Notes: generated by a model from the letters alone, not told the origin. DNA of 64,000 nt from Onishia taeanensis (GCF_013349955.1 NZ_JABVXC010000004.1:121036-185035), one strand, 5' to 3'. Shown: positions 47,614 through 55,636, numbered from the stretch's first letter. Made by a program: numbers and translations.

Positions 47614-48579
47614 TTAGTAGACGAAGGGCGGCAGTGGCGTCTTGGCCAGCCGCGCTTCGGTCTCCAACAGGCGCTTCTTTAGCGCTGCAATTTCCGCATC
47701 CTTTTCTTCCAGGCGATGCTCGAGACGTTCCTGTTGCCGCTTCCTGTCTCGGTCCTGTTCCTTGCGCTGTTCAAGCTCCCAGTGCGCCTCGCGATGCTGC
47801 TGCTGGGAATCGGCTAGCTGTGTGCGCTGCTCCTGCAGCTGCTTGTCGAGATTTTCGTTGCGTGCCTCCAGTTGTGCCTGGCGAACGCCATGCTGCTTAT
47901 CGGCGGCATGGCGCTCCTGGCGGGCGTCATCCAGCAGGCTCATCAGTCGTGCTTCGGCGGCTTCGTTGCGTTGCTCTTCCTGATGCAGCCGAGCCTGGTG
48001 CTCGGCATCGCGCGCCGCCAACTCTTCATGGTGCTGAGCGGCCAGCGCCTCATTGCGCTCCTGGAGTCGCGTGAGCTCCTGCTCGAGTTGCTGAACCCGC
48101 TGCAGGGCTTTCGCTTCACGCTCGGCAAGGCTGTCGCGCTGGGCCTGGCAGCTCGCCAGGGTGGCGCTCTGTTCCTCAAGCCGGGTCTGGGCGTTGGCCA
48201 AGTGATCGGCAACCGCTGCCTCACGCTGGCCGGCATCTTCTGCCCGCCGCTCACTCTCACGAGCGGCCTCAAGGGCATCAGTAACGCGCTGATCGGACTC
48301 CTGACGATAGAGTGCCAGGCTCTCGCTGGCGGTGTCCTGCGCCTGGCGCCACAGCTCTTGCGTCAAAGTCTGCAAGGCCTCGGGTAATTCCTGGGCGGGC
48401 GGTTGGTCGCGGTTCTCTTCGCGCTCGACCCGCCATTGCCGCAGGTGCTCGCTGAGAGTGGTGAAACTGCCCGTTCCCAGCACCTCGCGGATGCGCTGCA
48501 CGCTAGGCGCGTCTCCGCGGCTCAGCAGGGTATGAATCGCCCGCTGCACATCCTCGTACTGCACGCCGCTTCGCGCCAT
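47614..48579 (-). CDS. KfrA_N-domain DNA-binding coiled-coil protein
   Basis: A 321-residue protein. The N-terminus (residues ~5-50, GVQYEDVQRAIHTLLSRGDAPSVQRIREVLGTGSFTTLSEHLRQWR) matches the KfrA N-terminal helix-turn-helix of plasmid RK2. The rest (~95-310) is an almost continuous Glu/Gln/Arg/Ala coiled coil, ending AKTPLPPFVY. KfrA of RK2 binds palindromes in its own promoter and forms filament-like assemblies linked to plasmid stability; a chromosomal copy may act as a regulator or nucleoid-type factor. The ATG at 48579 has GGAG 9 nt before it. It is divergent from a tyrosine recombinase, with a 28-bp perfect palindrome between. Confidence 0.82.
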   Translation of the reverse strand: MARSGVQYEDVQRAIHTLLSRGDAPSVQRIREVLGTGSFTTLSEHLRQWRVEREENRDQPPAQELPEALQTLTQELWRQAQDTASESLALYRQESDQRVTDALEAARESERRAEDAGQREAAVADHLANAQTRLEEQSATLASCQAQRDSLAEREAKALQRVQQLEQELTRLQERNEALAAQHHEELAARDAEHQARLHQEEQRNEAAEARLMSLLDDARQERHAADKQHGVRQAQLEARNENLDKQLQEQRTQLADSQQQHREAHWELEQRKEQDRDRKRQQERLEHRLEEKDAEIAALKKRLLETEARLAKTPLPPFVY

Positions 48580-48933
48580 GACGCTTTTCTCCTGTTCAAC
48601 ACATCGATTTATCGCCGGTATGCCTGGCGCCGGGTGTCCATTGCTCTGTGAGAGGTGGCGGGCCAAGGCCTTTTCTATCTTAGCCATATTATCGGCAACC
48701 AGGCATTGGATAAAGCATTTTACGTAATACGTATTACGTAAAATTATTTATCATTAGAGATATAAATTCATGATTACGCGCCTTATCTTGATTATATGCC
48801 CGCGTAACGGCGACAATAGCAATCTAGGTGCTGGAGACGGACATGAAGGCCATGATTCGGCGGCATCTTTACAACATGACCGACTGATCGGGCGACACAG
48901 CGGCAGTGCAGGAACCATTACAGGGAGCGCGAG
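48580..48933. other. 354-nt divergent intergenic region between the KfrA_N gene and the recombinase
   Basis: It holds the 28-bp palindrome (48717-48744), an AT-rich promoter-like stretch (48741-48770) and a 55-codon open frame (see 48770). No RNA gene is recognised. Confidence 0.6.
48717..48744. promoter_or_regulatory. perfect 28-bp palindrome
   Basis: ATTTTACGTAATAC followed exactly by its reverse complement, with no spacer. Inside it the hexamer TACGTA occurs at both ends (TACGTA...TACGTA) with ATACGTAT at the centre. A perfect palindrome of this length next to a KfrA_N gene suggests the binding site of that protein. A recombination core for the neighbouring integrase is the alternative. 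Confidence 0.75.
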
Positions 48934-48937
48934 GTGA
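48770..48937 (+). CDS. possible 55-residue leader ORF before the recombinase
   Basis: ATG...TGA, 55 codons, beginning MITRLILIICPRNGDNS. Its stop overlaps the recombinase GTG start by GTGA, which could couple translation. The ribosome-binding site is weak and the peptide resembles nothing I know, so it may be chance. Confidence 0.2.
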   Translation: MITRLILIICPRNGDNSNLGAGDGHEGHDSAASLQHDRLIGRHSGSAGTITGSAR

Positions 48938-50160
48938 CAGAGAGTCGATGGCCGCAGCAGGTGGGAGAGGTGGCGCTGCAGCGCGAGGTGCCGGTTTCCC
49001 TGGAGGGCAGGGCAGCGGTGCTTGCCGATGGCGTACGGATCAGCGCTCATAGCGATGTCGAAGCCGTGGCCGCCTGGCTGGAGGAGTATCGGGATAGCGT
49101 CCAAACCTTTCGTGCCTATCGCAAGGAAGCGGAACGACTGCTGTTATGGCTGGACAGTCAGGGCCTGACGCTTGGATCGCTTCGACGGGACGGTCTCGAC
49201 GACTTCGAGGCTTTCCTTGCTGACCCAAGGCCCGCCGCGCACTGGATAGGGCCGCCCAGGCCCCGCCATGCCGACGACTGGCGCCCCTTCCGTCGCCCGC
49301 TGTCGGCGGCCAGTCGTCGCCAGAGCCTGGTGATTCTGCAGGGGCTCTATAGCTGGCTGGTTGAAGCGGGGTGGGTGGACCATAACCCCTTTCGCCTGAT
49401 GCGGGGCAAGCGCCGGCGTCTCGATAATCGCCAGGAGGGCATCGAGCGCTATCTGGAGCGCCCCTTATGGGATTGGTTCTGGGGTTGGCTCAATCAGCCG
49501 CTGGCTCAGACAGCCAGCCCGCGTGAGCGTTTTGAATGGCAGCGACGGCGGATGATCTTCGGCTTTGCCTATCTCTTGGCTCCGCGCATCGGCGAGATGG
49601 CCGCCGCCAGGATGGGAGATTTCCAGCGTCGGGAAGGGCGCTGGTGGTGGCGAGTGGTTGGCAAGGGTAGCAAGCTGGCGACGATTCCAGTGCCGCCGGA
49701 CATGATGGCCCTGCTCGGTGACTGGCGTGAGCAGCTGGGTCTGGACAGGTTTCCTGAGTCCGATGACGACTCGCCGGTACTCCGTGGGCTGGATGGAAAG
49801 CGTGGCCTGGGGGATAACCAGCTCTATCGACTGATCAAGAAGGCGTTCGATACCGCGGCGGTCAGGCTTGAGGACGGAGATAGTCGCGATGCGGGCGATC
49901 AGAGTGCGTCGGCCGAGCAGCACGCCGTGCCGTCGGGCGATCAGCCAGATGTTGGCAATGCGGTTCTGGCGCGTACCCTGCGCGCGGCAACGCCCCACTG
50001 GCTTCGCCATACCGCTATTACGCATCAGGCCCAGGGCGGAGTAGAGCTTCGTTACCTAGCCCGCAGCGCCCGTCACTCCCGGCTGGATACCACCGCCCGC
50101 TACCTGCACGCCGAAGCCGAGGAATGGCAGCAGCAGATGAGCGGCCATGGGCTCGATTGA
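48934..50160 (+). CDS. tyrosine recombinase / site-specific integrase
   Basis: A 408-residue phage-integrase-family protein. The N-terminal SAM-like DNA-binding domain is ~40-155 (AVAAWLEEYRDSVQTFRAYRKEAERLLLWLDSQGL). The catalytic domain has Arg in YLLAPRIGEMAAARM (~214), Lys in VVGKGSKLATIPVP, HxxRH in PHWLRHTAITHQ and the nucleophile Tyr in ARHSRLDTTARYLHA. An unusual acidic insertion of ~35 residues (EDGDSRDAGDQSASAEQHAVPSGD region) lies between the Lys and His motifs. The GTG start is used. No attachment-site repeats or phage genes are near, so it is probably a resident recombinase acting with the divergent KfrA_N protein. Confidence 0.88.
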   Translation: MTESRWPQQVGEVALQREVPVSLEGRAAVLADGVRISAHSDVEAVAAWLEEYRDSVQTFRAYRKEAERLLLWLDSQGLTLGSLRRDGLDDFEAFLADPRPAAHWIGPPRPRHADDWRPFRRPLSAASRRQSLVILQGLYSWLVEAGWVDHNPFRLMRGKRRRLDNRQEGIERYLERPLWDWFWGWLNQPLAQTASPRERFEWQRRRMIFGFAYLLAPRIGEMAAARMGDFQRREGRWWWRVVGKGSKLATIPVPPDMMALLGDWREQLGLDRFPESDDDSPVLRGLDGKRGLGDNQLYRLIKKAFDTAAVRLEDGDSRDAGDQSASAEQHAVPSGDQPDVGNAVLARTLRAATPHWLRHTAITHQAQGGVELRYLARSARHSRLDTTARYLHAEAEEWQQQMSGHGLD

Positions 50161-50282
50161 CCTCGACGAGTAGGAGCAAGGGGGCAGTGAGCCGGTGAGG
50201 GCATGACAGCCGGGGGCCGAAAGGGTGGCTGGGGGCAGAAGAGGCGGCGGGCAGGGGACGACGCCCCGGGCGACGAGCCGTT

Positions 50283-50299
50283 ATACTGGCACCCAGTAT
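50283..50299 (+). promoter_or_regulatory. palindrome upstream of sufE
   Basis: ATACTGG-CAC-CCAGTAT, a perfect 7+3+7 inverted repeat 53 nt before the sufE start. It may be an operator. The spacing does not fit a LexA box (CTG-N10-CAG). Confidence 0.4.
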
Positions 50300-50352
50300 T
50301 CACGGGGTGAGGCGTCAGCCGTTCCCGCAGCCACGCATCTTATGGAGAGACC

Positions 50353-50775
50353 ATGTCCGACACCGCTCAGGAAAGCCAGGCCGAACTGATCGAAGAGTTC
50401 GAGATGTTCGATAACTGGATGGATCGCTATCAATACATCATCGACATGGGCAAGCAACTGCCGGCCTTTCCCGACGAGTGGAAGACCGATGAGCTCAAGA
50501 TTCAGGGCTGTCAGTCCAATGTCTGGATGCGTTCACAGCGAGATGGCGACCGGCTGCACTTCGATGCCACCTCCGATGCGGCCATCGTCTCTGGCCTGAT
50601 CGCCGTGCTCATGCGGATCTTCAACGATCGTCCGCCTGCCGAGATTGTTGCCACGCCGCCAAGCTTTCTCGAAGACCTTGGCCTGGACAAGCATCTGTCA
50701 CCGACCCGTAGCAATGGGCTGCATGCGATGCTCGAGCGCATCTACCAGGTGGCCAAGGCGGAAGCCGGCGCCTGA
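50353..50775 (+). CDS. sufE: SufE-family cysteine desulfurase activator
   Basis: A 140-residue cytosolic sulfur acceptor. The conserved cysteine is in LKIQGCQSNVWM (~residue 53), which takes persulfide from a SufS-type desulfurase. Other family features are FDNWMDRYQYIIDMGKQLPAFPDEWKTDE and DLGLDKHLSPTRSNGLHAMLERI. No sufS or csdA is adjacent, so it may be a CsdE-like stand-alone form. It is convergent with yidD, 15 nt between the stops. Confidence 0.92.
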   Translation: MSDTAQESQAELIEEFEMFDNWMDRYQYIIDMGKQLPAFPDEWKTDELKIQGCQSNVWMRSQRDGDRLHFDATSDAAIVSGLIAVLMRIFNDRPPAEIVATPPSFLEDLGLDKHLSPTRSNGLHAMLERIYQVAKAEAGA

Positions 50776-50790
50776 CAGGTCAGTCTCGTG

Positions 50791-51168
50791 CTAGTCGCGG
50801 GGGGAGGTCCTTTCGTCGCGGTGACCATCAGCCCCTGGCTTATCCGAACAGCCCGCATGCTTGCATGGGGGCTGTTCGGGTTTGGCCTCAGGCACCAAGT
50901 CGATACCGCCGGGATGCCAGGGGTGGCACTTGCTCAATCGCTTCAAGGCAAGCCAGCCCCCTTTAGCAGGGCCATGCTCACGAATTGCCTCCAGCGCATA
51001 GTGTGAGCAGCTTGGCCAGAAGCGACAGCGAGGGCCTATCAAGGGGCTGATGCCGTATTGATAGACCTTGATCAGACCGATCAAGGGGAAGCTGGTCAGT
51101 CGCGTCAGCTTGCTGGAAGTGCAGCTGGAAGAATTGCGCGGGTTCGAGCCGTTTGAGCGACTGGCCAT
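50791..51168 (-). CDS. yidD: membrane protein insertion efficiency factor YidD
   Basis: A small protein with the complete YidD signature [67 protein letters not shown] (residues ~28-94; three conserved Cys). YidD assists YidC-dependent membrane insertion and normally lies between rnpA and yidC. Here it sits directly behind hisI (5 nt gap). About 27 N-terminal and 30 C-terminal residues ([18 protein letters not shown]...) extend beyond the normal ~85-residue form; the true start may be internal. Confidence 0.87.
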   Translation of the reverse strand: MASRSNGSNPRNSSSCTSSKLTRLTSFPLIGLIKVYQYGISPLIGPRCRFWPSCSHYALEAIREHGPAKGGWLALKRLSKCHPWHPGGIDLVPEAKPEQPPCKHAGCSDKPGADGHRDERTSPRD

Positions 51169-51173
51169 GATTA

Positions 51174-51614
51174 TCAGGAACGAGCGTAGAGTTGGTCGGG
51201 GTCGATCAGGGTGTCGCCCTCGATCTGTGCGCCATCATCATCGAGGGCAACATAGAAGCAGCTGCGCCGGCCGGTGTGGCAGGCGGGCCCTGTCTGATCG
51301 ACGGAGAGCAACAGGGTGTCACCATCGCAGTCCAGGTGCGCGGCCTTGAGTATCTGCATCTGGCCCGACGACTCGCCCTTGCGCCACAGCTTGCCGCGGG
51401 AGCGCGACCAATAGCAGACCCAGCCGGTGGTGAGGGTCTCTTGCAGTGATTGGCGGTTCATCCAGGCCATCATCAGCACGTCGCCGCTGTCATGCTGCTG
51501 AGCGATAGCCGGGATCAGGCCTGCGTCGTTCCAGCCGATGTTGTCCAGGATGGTGGCCAGCGATTCGCGAGTGCCGGTGGGAACGCGCTCCAGGCGCTTG
51601 AAAACGTCGCTCAT
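51174..51614 (-). CDS. hisI: phosphoribosyl-AMP cyclohydrolase HisI
   Basis: A 146-residue enzyme of histidine biosynthesis (step 3, opening the purine ring of PR-AMP). Motifs: [69 protein letters not shown] with the DxDxD magnesium site and the zinc cysteines. It is the single-domain form without the HisE part and is separated from other his genes, lying 12 nt after zur and 5 nt before yidD. Confidence 0.94.
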   Translation of the reverse strand: MSDVFKRLERVPTGTRESLATILDNIGWNDAGLIPAIAQQHDSGDVLMMAWMNRQSLQETLTTGWVCYWSRSRGKLWRKGESSGQMQILKAAHLDCDGDTLLLSVDQTGPACHTGRRSCFYVALDDDGAQIEGDTLIDPDQLYARS

Positions 51615-51626
51615 GAGGGGCTCGAC

Positions 51627-52097
51627 TCAGGATTGGGCGTGAAGGGTAGGCTCGTGGTGGGCCGCCAGGCAAGCGTGGCAGCTGCCAAGCAGCTCGATGG
51701 TCTGACGCTCGACGCGAAACCCCTGATCGCGAGCGCGCCTTGCCAGCTGGTCGTTGACGTCATCAAGGTGCAGCTCTTCCACGCGACCGCAGTGCCGGCA
51801 GATCAGCAGCTGAAAGCCGTGGGCGTGCTCAGGGCAGGGGCAGGCGACATAGGCATTCAAGGATTCGATGCGGTGAATCAGTCCCTGTTCAATCAGGAAT
51901 TCCAAGGCGCGATATACCGTGGGCGGCCGCGCGGCGGCGTGCTCCTGGGTCAGTCGGTCGAGCAGCTCGTAAGCCTTGAGGCCGCCGCTGGTGGTGGCGA
52001 TCATCTCCAGCACGCGACGACGAATCGGCGTGAAGCGTGCACCCTGCGACTCGCAGTGGCGCTCGGCTTGTTGAATCAGTGATTGCGTTTGGGGCAT
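51627..52097 (-). CDS. zur: zinc uptake regulator Zur (Fur family)
   Basis: A 156-residue Fur-family repressor. The winged-helix part is ~20-85 (FTPIRRRVLEMIATTSGGLKAYELLDRLTQEHAAARPPTVYRALEFLIEQGLIHRIES). The metal-binding part has HAHGFQLLICRHCGRVEELH (CxxC) and a second CHACLA (CxxC) near residue 142, the pair that binds structural zinc. The long linker and cysteine pattern point to Zur rather than Fur. It probably represses zinT at 2579, which carries a matching box. It begins the zur-hisI-yidD transcript. Confidence 0.9.
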   Translation of the reverse strand: MPQTQSLIQQAERHCESQGARFTPIRRRVLEMIATTSGGLKAYELLDRLTQEHAAARPPTVYRALEFLIEQGLIHRIESLNAYVACPCPEHAHGFQLLICRHCGRVEELHLDDVNDQLARRARDQGFRVERQTIELLGSCHACLAAHHEPTLHAQS

Positions 52098-52193
52098 GGC
52101 GCGCCTAGCGGTGTAACGAAAGCGACCATTCTACGCGCCACATGAGCCCTCAGCCAGTCAGAGCGCCACCCCCTCTGGAAGGCGCCGGTGCGA

Positions 52194-52213
52194 CCGGCTG
52201 ATAACACAGCCGG
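52194..52213 (-). terminator. hairpin after the ATP-grasp gene
   Basis: CCGGCTG-6 nt-CAGCCGG, a 7-bp stem 10 nt after the ATP-grasp stop on the minus strand, lacking a T-tract. Confidence 0.5.
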
Positions 52214-52223
52214 ACACTTAGCC

Positions 52224-53201
52224 TCAGGCCGGCGCCGGATCCGCAGATGAGATGAGCTCGGCACGGCGGGCGAAGTGCTGCCGGGCGAACGCGACCCTGG
52301 AGGCCGCATCGACGCCCTCGGGCTGTTGCTCGATAAGATCCAGGCGAGGGCGAAGCCCTTCACCGTTGGCCATCTGAATGGCGAGCCCGGGACGAGCATT
52401 CAGTTCGAGCAGCATCGGGCCATGATCCCGGTCCAGCACCATGTCGGTCCCCAGATAACCCAGTCCCGTCATCTCGTAGCAGCTCGCCGCCAGCTCTAGC
52501 AGGGTCCCCCAACCGGGAATGCGCAGACTGGCGAGCTCATGGCCAGTGTCCGGATGGTCATGCCGGGGACGGTCGAACTGTACGCCGCGCAATGCCGTAC
52601 CGGTAGCGATATCCAGCCCGACCCCGACAGCGCCTTGATGGAGATTGGCCTTGCCATCGGAGGCAGCGGTGGACAGGCGCATCATCGCCATCACCGGATA
52701 GCCCTGAAACACGATGACGCGGATGTCTGGCACACCCTCGTAGGTGTACTGGGTCAGGGTGTCATCGAAATTGATCAATGACTCGATGACGGCCACGTCC
52801 GGCGACCCGCCCAGGGAATAGAGCCCGGATAGGATGTTGGAAACGTGGCGTTCGATATCCTCACGGCCCAAGTGGGCGCCGCTGGGCTTGATATAGGCAC
52901 TGCCATCGACGTGCTCGATGACCAGAATGCCCTTGCCGCCGGATCCCTTGGCCGGTTTGATTACAAAACCGGGATGCCCCTGCAGGATTTTGGTGACGTG
53001 CTTGACCTCGAACTGGGTAATTACGGTGCCGATCAGTGCCGGAGTAGTGATGCCATGCTCATGGCACAATAGCTTGGTCTTGAGCTTGTCATCGACCAGC
53101 GGATAGAGCTTACGGCTATTGTAGCGGCCGATGTAGCGGATGTTGCGCCGGTTCATGCCGATGATGCCCTTGCTTCTCAACTTGCCGGGAGTCGTCCACA
53201 T
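52224..53201 (-). CDS. alpha-L-glutamate-ligase-like ATP-grasp protein (RimK-related)
   Basis: A 325-residue ATP-grasp ligase. Typical parts: GFVIKPAKGSGGKGILVI (ATP phosphate-binding loop, ~85-100), DIRVIVFQGYPVMAMMRLST and the metal-binding MLLELNARPGLAIQMAN near residue 280. RimK-type enzymes add glutamate or other amino acids to a carboxylate of a protein or peptide. The substrate here is unknown. The gene begins 4 nt after the stop of the membrane inactive-transglutaminase gene, so the two are one operon, with the retropepsin lipoprotein further upstream. Confidence 0.85.
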   Translation of the reverse strand: MWTTPGKLRSKGIIGMNRRNIRYIGRYNSRKLYPLVDDKLKTKLLCHEHGITTPALIGTVITQFEVKHVTKILQGHPGFVIKPAKGSGGKGILVIEHVDGSAYIKPSGAHLGREDIERHVSNILSGLYSLGGSPDVAVIESLINFDDTLTQYTYEGVPDIRVIVFQGYPVMAMMRLSTAASDGKANLHQGAVGVGLDIATGTALRGVQFDRPRHDHPDTGHELASLRIPGWGTLLELAASCYEMTGLGYLGTDMVLDRDHGPMLLELNARPGLAIQMANGEGLRPRLDLIEQQPEGVDAASRVAFARQHFARRAELISSADPAPA

Positions 53202-53205
53202 GGGC

Positions 53206-54714
53206 TCAATCCTCCGTCACCGGCTTGAAGCGTTTGAGCTCCAGAAGCCGATAACCGGTGTAATTGCCGAGCAGCAGGATCAGAGCCATCAGAATCAACT
53301 GCACGCCCAGGAAGTTAAAGGTGATATGGCGCACCCAGGGGTTGTTCATGGCCAGATAGGCCAGTACCGCCGTCAGCAGGCTGCCACCCCCCTGGATCAG
53401 CACCTCCTTGGGGCCTTCCTCCTCCCAGAGAATCGACATGCGTTCAATGGTCCAGGCGAGGATGATCATCGGGAAGAAGGTGATGGTCAGGCCGGCATTG
53501 AGGCCGAACCGATAGGACATCACCGAGAAAACCGAAATGATGGCGATGACCGTGATGATCACCGCCGACACTCGCGCCACCAGTAGTAGGTTAAGGTGAG
53601 AAAGATAACTTCGGATGATCAGGCCCACAGTGACCACCAGCAGGAAACCGATCAAGCCGGTGAGTAGGGTGGTCTGAATGAGCGCCAGGGCGATCAGCAC
53701 CGGCATGAAGGTGCCTGAGGTCTTGAGCCCCACCAGCACCCGCAAGAACACCACCACCAGCGCACCGATCGGGATCAGCAGAATGGTCTGGAAGAGCGCC
53801 TGCTCTTCGAGTGGCAGGCTATGAATCGAGAAATTGATCAGGGTGTCTTCGGCCAGTTGATTGCGCACCGCGGTGGAGGCCGGCTGATTATGTTGAATCA
53901 TCGAGAAACTGACGCGGGAGTTGGTTCCACCTTGTACCTCGAGCACGGCCCCGCCTCGATCTTCCCACAGCAACAGGTTGTCGGGCTTGCCCTGTTCGCC
54001 GGTTACCGGGTTGAAGAGCACCGCACTGCCGTCGTCGCTGAACACCTGCAACCAGCTTTGCAGTGACTGGCGGCGACGGCCGTCATCGAGTGCCAGGCCG
54101 CTGACTTCGCGGGCCCGCACGTCGGCCTCATTGAGCAAGCGCACCAGCAGTGGCGTGCGCTCGAACTGGGTCAGCAGCAGTCGAGCGTTTTCGCCCTGAC
54201 GATCGCCGGTGAAGTCACGGATCAGCTCGCGAGCAAAGGTGACGGCATCCGCAGAACGCTGCTGAGCACGCTCGATGACCTGGCTGGCGGCCGTATCGAA
54301 AGGACGCTCCCAGGCGATCTCGCGAGGCAGGGGAGGTGGCTCGGCTTCACGATCAACTGCCTGAGGGGCTACCAGCAGTTGCACCGAGTAGTAGAGCTGC
54401 TGTGGGCCAGCGGCGTCGCGAATCGACCATTGGGCCTGGCGGCTGCCCTGGTCTTCGAGGAAGGCAAGGCCATAGCCGGAAGAGGCTGTGTTTTCGGTCA
54501 GCACCCGGTAGCCCTGCTGGGTGGATGGCAGCGCCAGATTGACCATGACCGGATCGCCCAGGGCAGTGAAGTTGACCTGAGCTTCGACCTCCCAGACCTG
54601 GCGCTGCTCGCCTGGCGTCCAGGGCACCTCGAAGGCAACATGACGATGCACGCTGAGCGCAATGCCGGCGATCAGCAGAAAGCCGACGAGGAAATAGAAG
54701 GGCAGACGTGACAT
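53206..54714 (-). CDS. inactive-transglutaminase / 7TM membrane protein (UUP1 family)
   Basis: A 502-residue protein. An N-terminal signal anchor (5-22) is followed by a ~270-residue periplasmic region with an inactive transglutaminase-like fold, seen as AVLFNPVTGEQGKPDNLLLWEDRGGAVLEVQGGTNSRVSFSMIQ. About seven membrane segments run from ~310 to 485 (TILLIPIGALVVVFLRVLVGLKTSGTFMPVLIALAL...). Members of this family occur with ATP-grasp ligases and retropepsin-like proteases. A role as membrane partner or receptor is inferred; no catalytic triad is seen. Confidence 0.83.
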   Translation of the reverse strand: MSRLPFYFLVGFLLIAGIALSVHRHVAFEVPWTPGEQRQVWEVEAQVNFTALGDPVMVNLALPSTQQGYRVLTENTASSGYGLAFLEDQGSRQAQWSIRDAAGPQQLYYSVQLLVAPQAVDREAEPPPLPREIAWERPFDTAASQVIERAQQRSADAVTFARELIRDFTGDRQGENARLLLTQFERTPLLVRLLNEADVRAREVSGLALDDGRRRQSLQSWLQVFSDDGSAVLFNPVTGEQGKPDNLLLWEDRGGAVLEVQGGTNSRVSFSMIQHNQPASTAVRNQLAEDTLINFSIHSLPLEEQALFQTILLIPIGALVVVFLRVLVGLKTSGTFMPVLIALALIQTTLLTGLIGFLLVVTVGLIIRSYLSHLNLLLVARVSAVIITVIAIISVFSVMSYRFGLNAGLTITFFPMIILAWTIERMSILWEEEGPKEVLIQGGGSLLTAVLAYLAMNNPWVRHITFNFLGVQLILMALILLLGNYTGYRLLELKRFKPVTED

Positions 54715-54735
54715 ACGCAGTCCTCAAATAAACAT

Positions 54736-54759
54736 CACCCACCGGCGGAGCGGTGGGTG
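54736..54759 (-). terminator. hairpin between the retropepsin and membrane-protein genes
   Basis: CACCCACCG-6 nt-CGGTGGGTG, a perfect 9-bp stem. On the minus strand it is followed by ATGTTTATTT. It could partly terminate or attenuate reading from the retropepsin gene into the membrane-protein gene. Confidence 0.6.
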
Positions 54760-54787
54760 GGGGTAATGATGGCAGACAGAGAGGGAT

Positions 54788-55636
54788 TTAGCTCTGGTCA
54801 GGCGTCTTGGCGTTATCGATGTCGCGCGCCTCGTCGGCGGAGGCGTCGCTAGCGGGCGCACCTTCCGGGAATTCCGGGCGTGGGTGCAGGTAACGTTCGG
54901 CCACATCAATAACGGCGATATCCATCATGAAGCGCCGTCCCAGCAGCACCGGATAGCTGAGTTGGCGGCGGTCATTCAGAGTGAATTCGACCTGTTCGCG
55001 AATCGGACCCAGCGTCATCAGTAAGCTGATCACCGGGCGTGAGGCCTCGCCATTGGACTGCAGCACTCGCACACGGCGCTCGATCGGCGCCTCGATCCAT
55101 TTGTCGCGAACGGCATCGACCACGGCGTCATCCGGCTCCAGGGCAAGCTTGAACTTCACCCAGTTATCGCCATCGCGCTCGAAGGGCGTGATGTCGCGGG
55201 CCGAGAGTGATGAGGTGTCGGCACCTGAGTCGATCCTCGCCTGGAGATAGGTGCCAATGCTTGGCAGACCTACCCATTCGGAGCGCCCCAGAAGCTCCTT
55301 GTTGCCGATATCCGAATCGACGGCACAGTCCTTAACCACCGTCTGCGGTTCGCGATCGGCCTGCGCCAGATCAGCCCGCAGTCGACGCAGCAGGCTGCCA
55401 ACTTCGCGGATGTCGGCATCCACGCCGTCGAGTCGCTGCTGCTGCTGGGCGTAGCGCTCCTGTTGGCCACCGCACTGACCGTCAACCGCTGCTTCCAATT
55501 GCGCAAAATGCGCATTCAACTGGGCCGTGGTGGCCAGCTTGGCATGTGCCTCTTGCTGAGCCTGGGGCGACCAGGCGCACCCTGCAAGAAGCGAGAGTCC
55601 CAATAATGCCGCCAGGCATGAATAGCGATTGCCCAT
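54788..55636 (-). CDS. retropepsin-like aspartic protease lipoprotein ('ATP-dependent zinc protease' family)
   Basis: A 282-residue predicted lipoprotein. The lipobox LAGC (Cys20) is followed by a coiled-coil stretch (~30-95) and a C-terminal domain with RIDSGADTSSLSA (~137-149), the Asp-Ser-Gly motif of a retropepsin half, and PVLLGRRFMMDIAVIDV. The family is often misnamed ATP-dependent zinc protease; no zinc motif is visible here. Acting as a dimer in the periplasm, it may cut a peptide related to the neighbouring ATP-grasp ligase. The acidic C-terminal tail is typical of halophile exported proteins. Confidence 0.85.
   Translation of the reverse strand: MGNRYSCLAALLGLSLLAGCAWSPQAQQEAHAKLATTAQLNAHFAQLEAAVDGQCGGQQERYAQQQQRLDGVDADIREVGSLLRRLRADLAQADREPQTVVKDCAVDSDIGNKELLGRSEWVGLPSIGTYLQARIDSGADTSSLSARDITPFERDGDNWVKFKLALEPDDAVVDAVRDKWIEAPIERRVRVLQSNGEASRPVISLLMTLGPIREQVEFTLNDRRQLSYPVLLGRRFMMDIAVIDVAERYLHPRPEFPEGAPASDASADEARDIDNAKTPDQS

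Noticed and set aside
48934-50160. Prophage or genomic island marked by the integrase
   Set aside because: Neighbours are core genes (nfuA, sufE, hisI, zur); no tRNA target, att repeats, phage genes or composition shift is seen.
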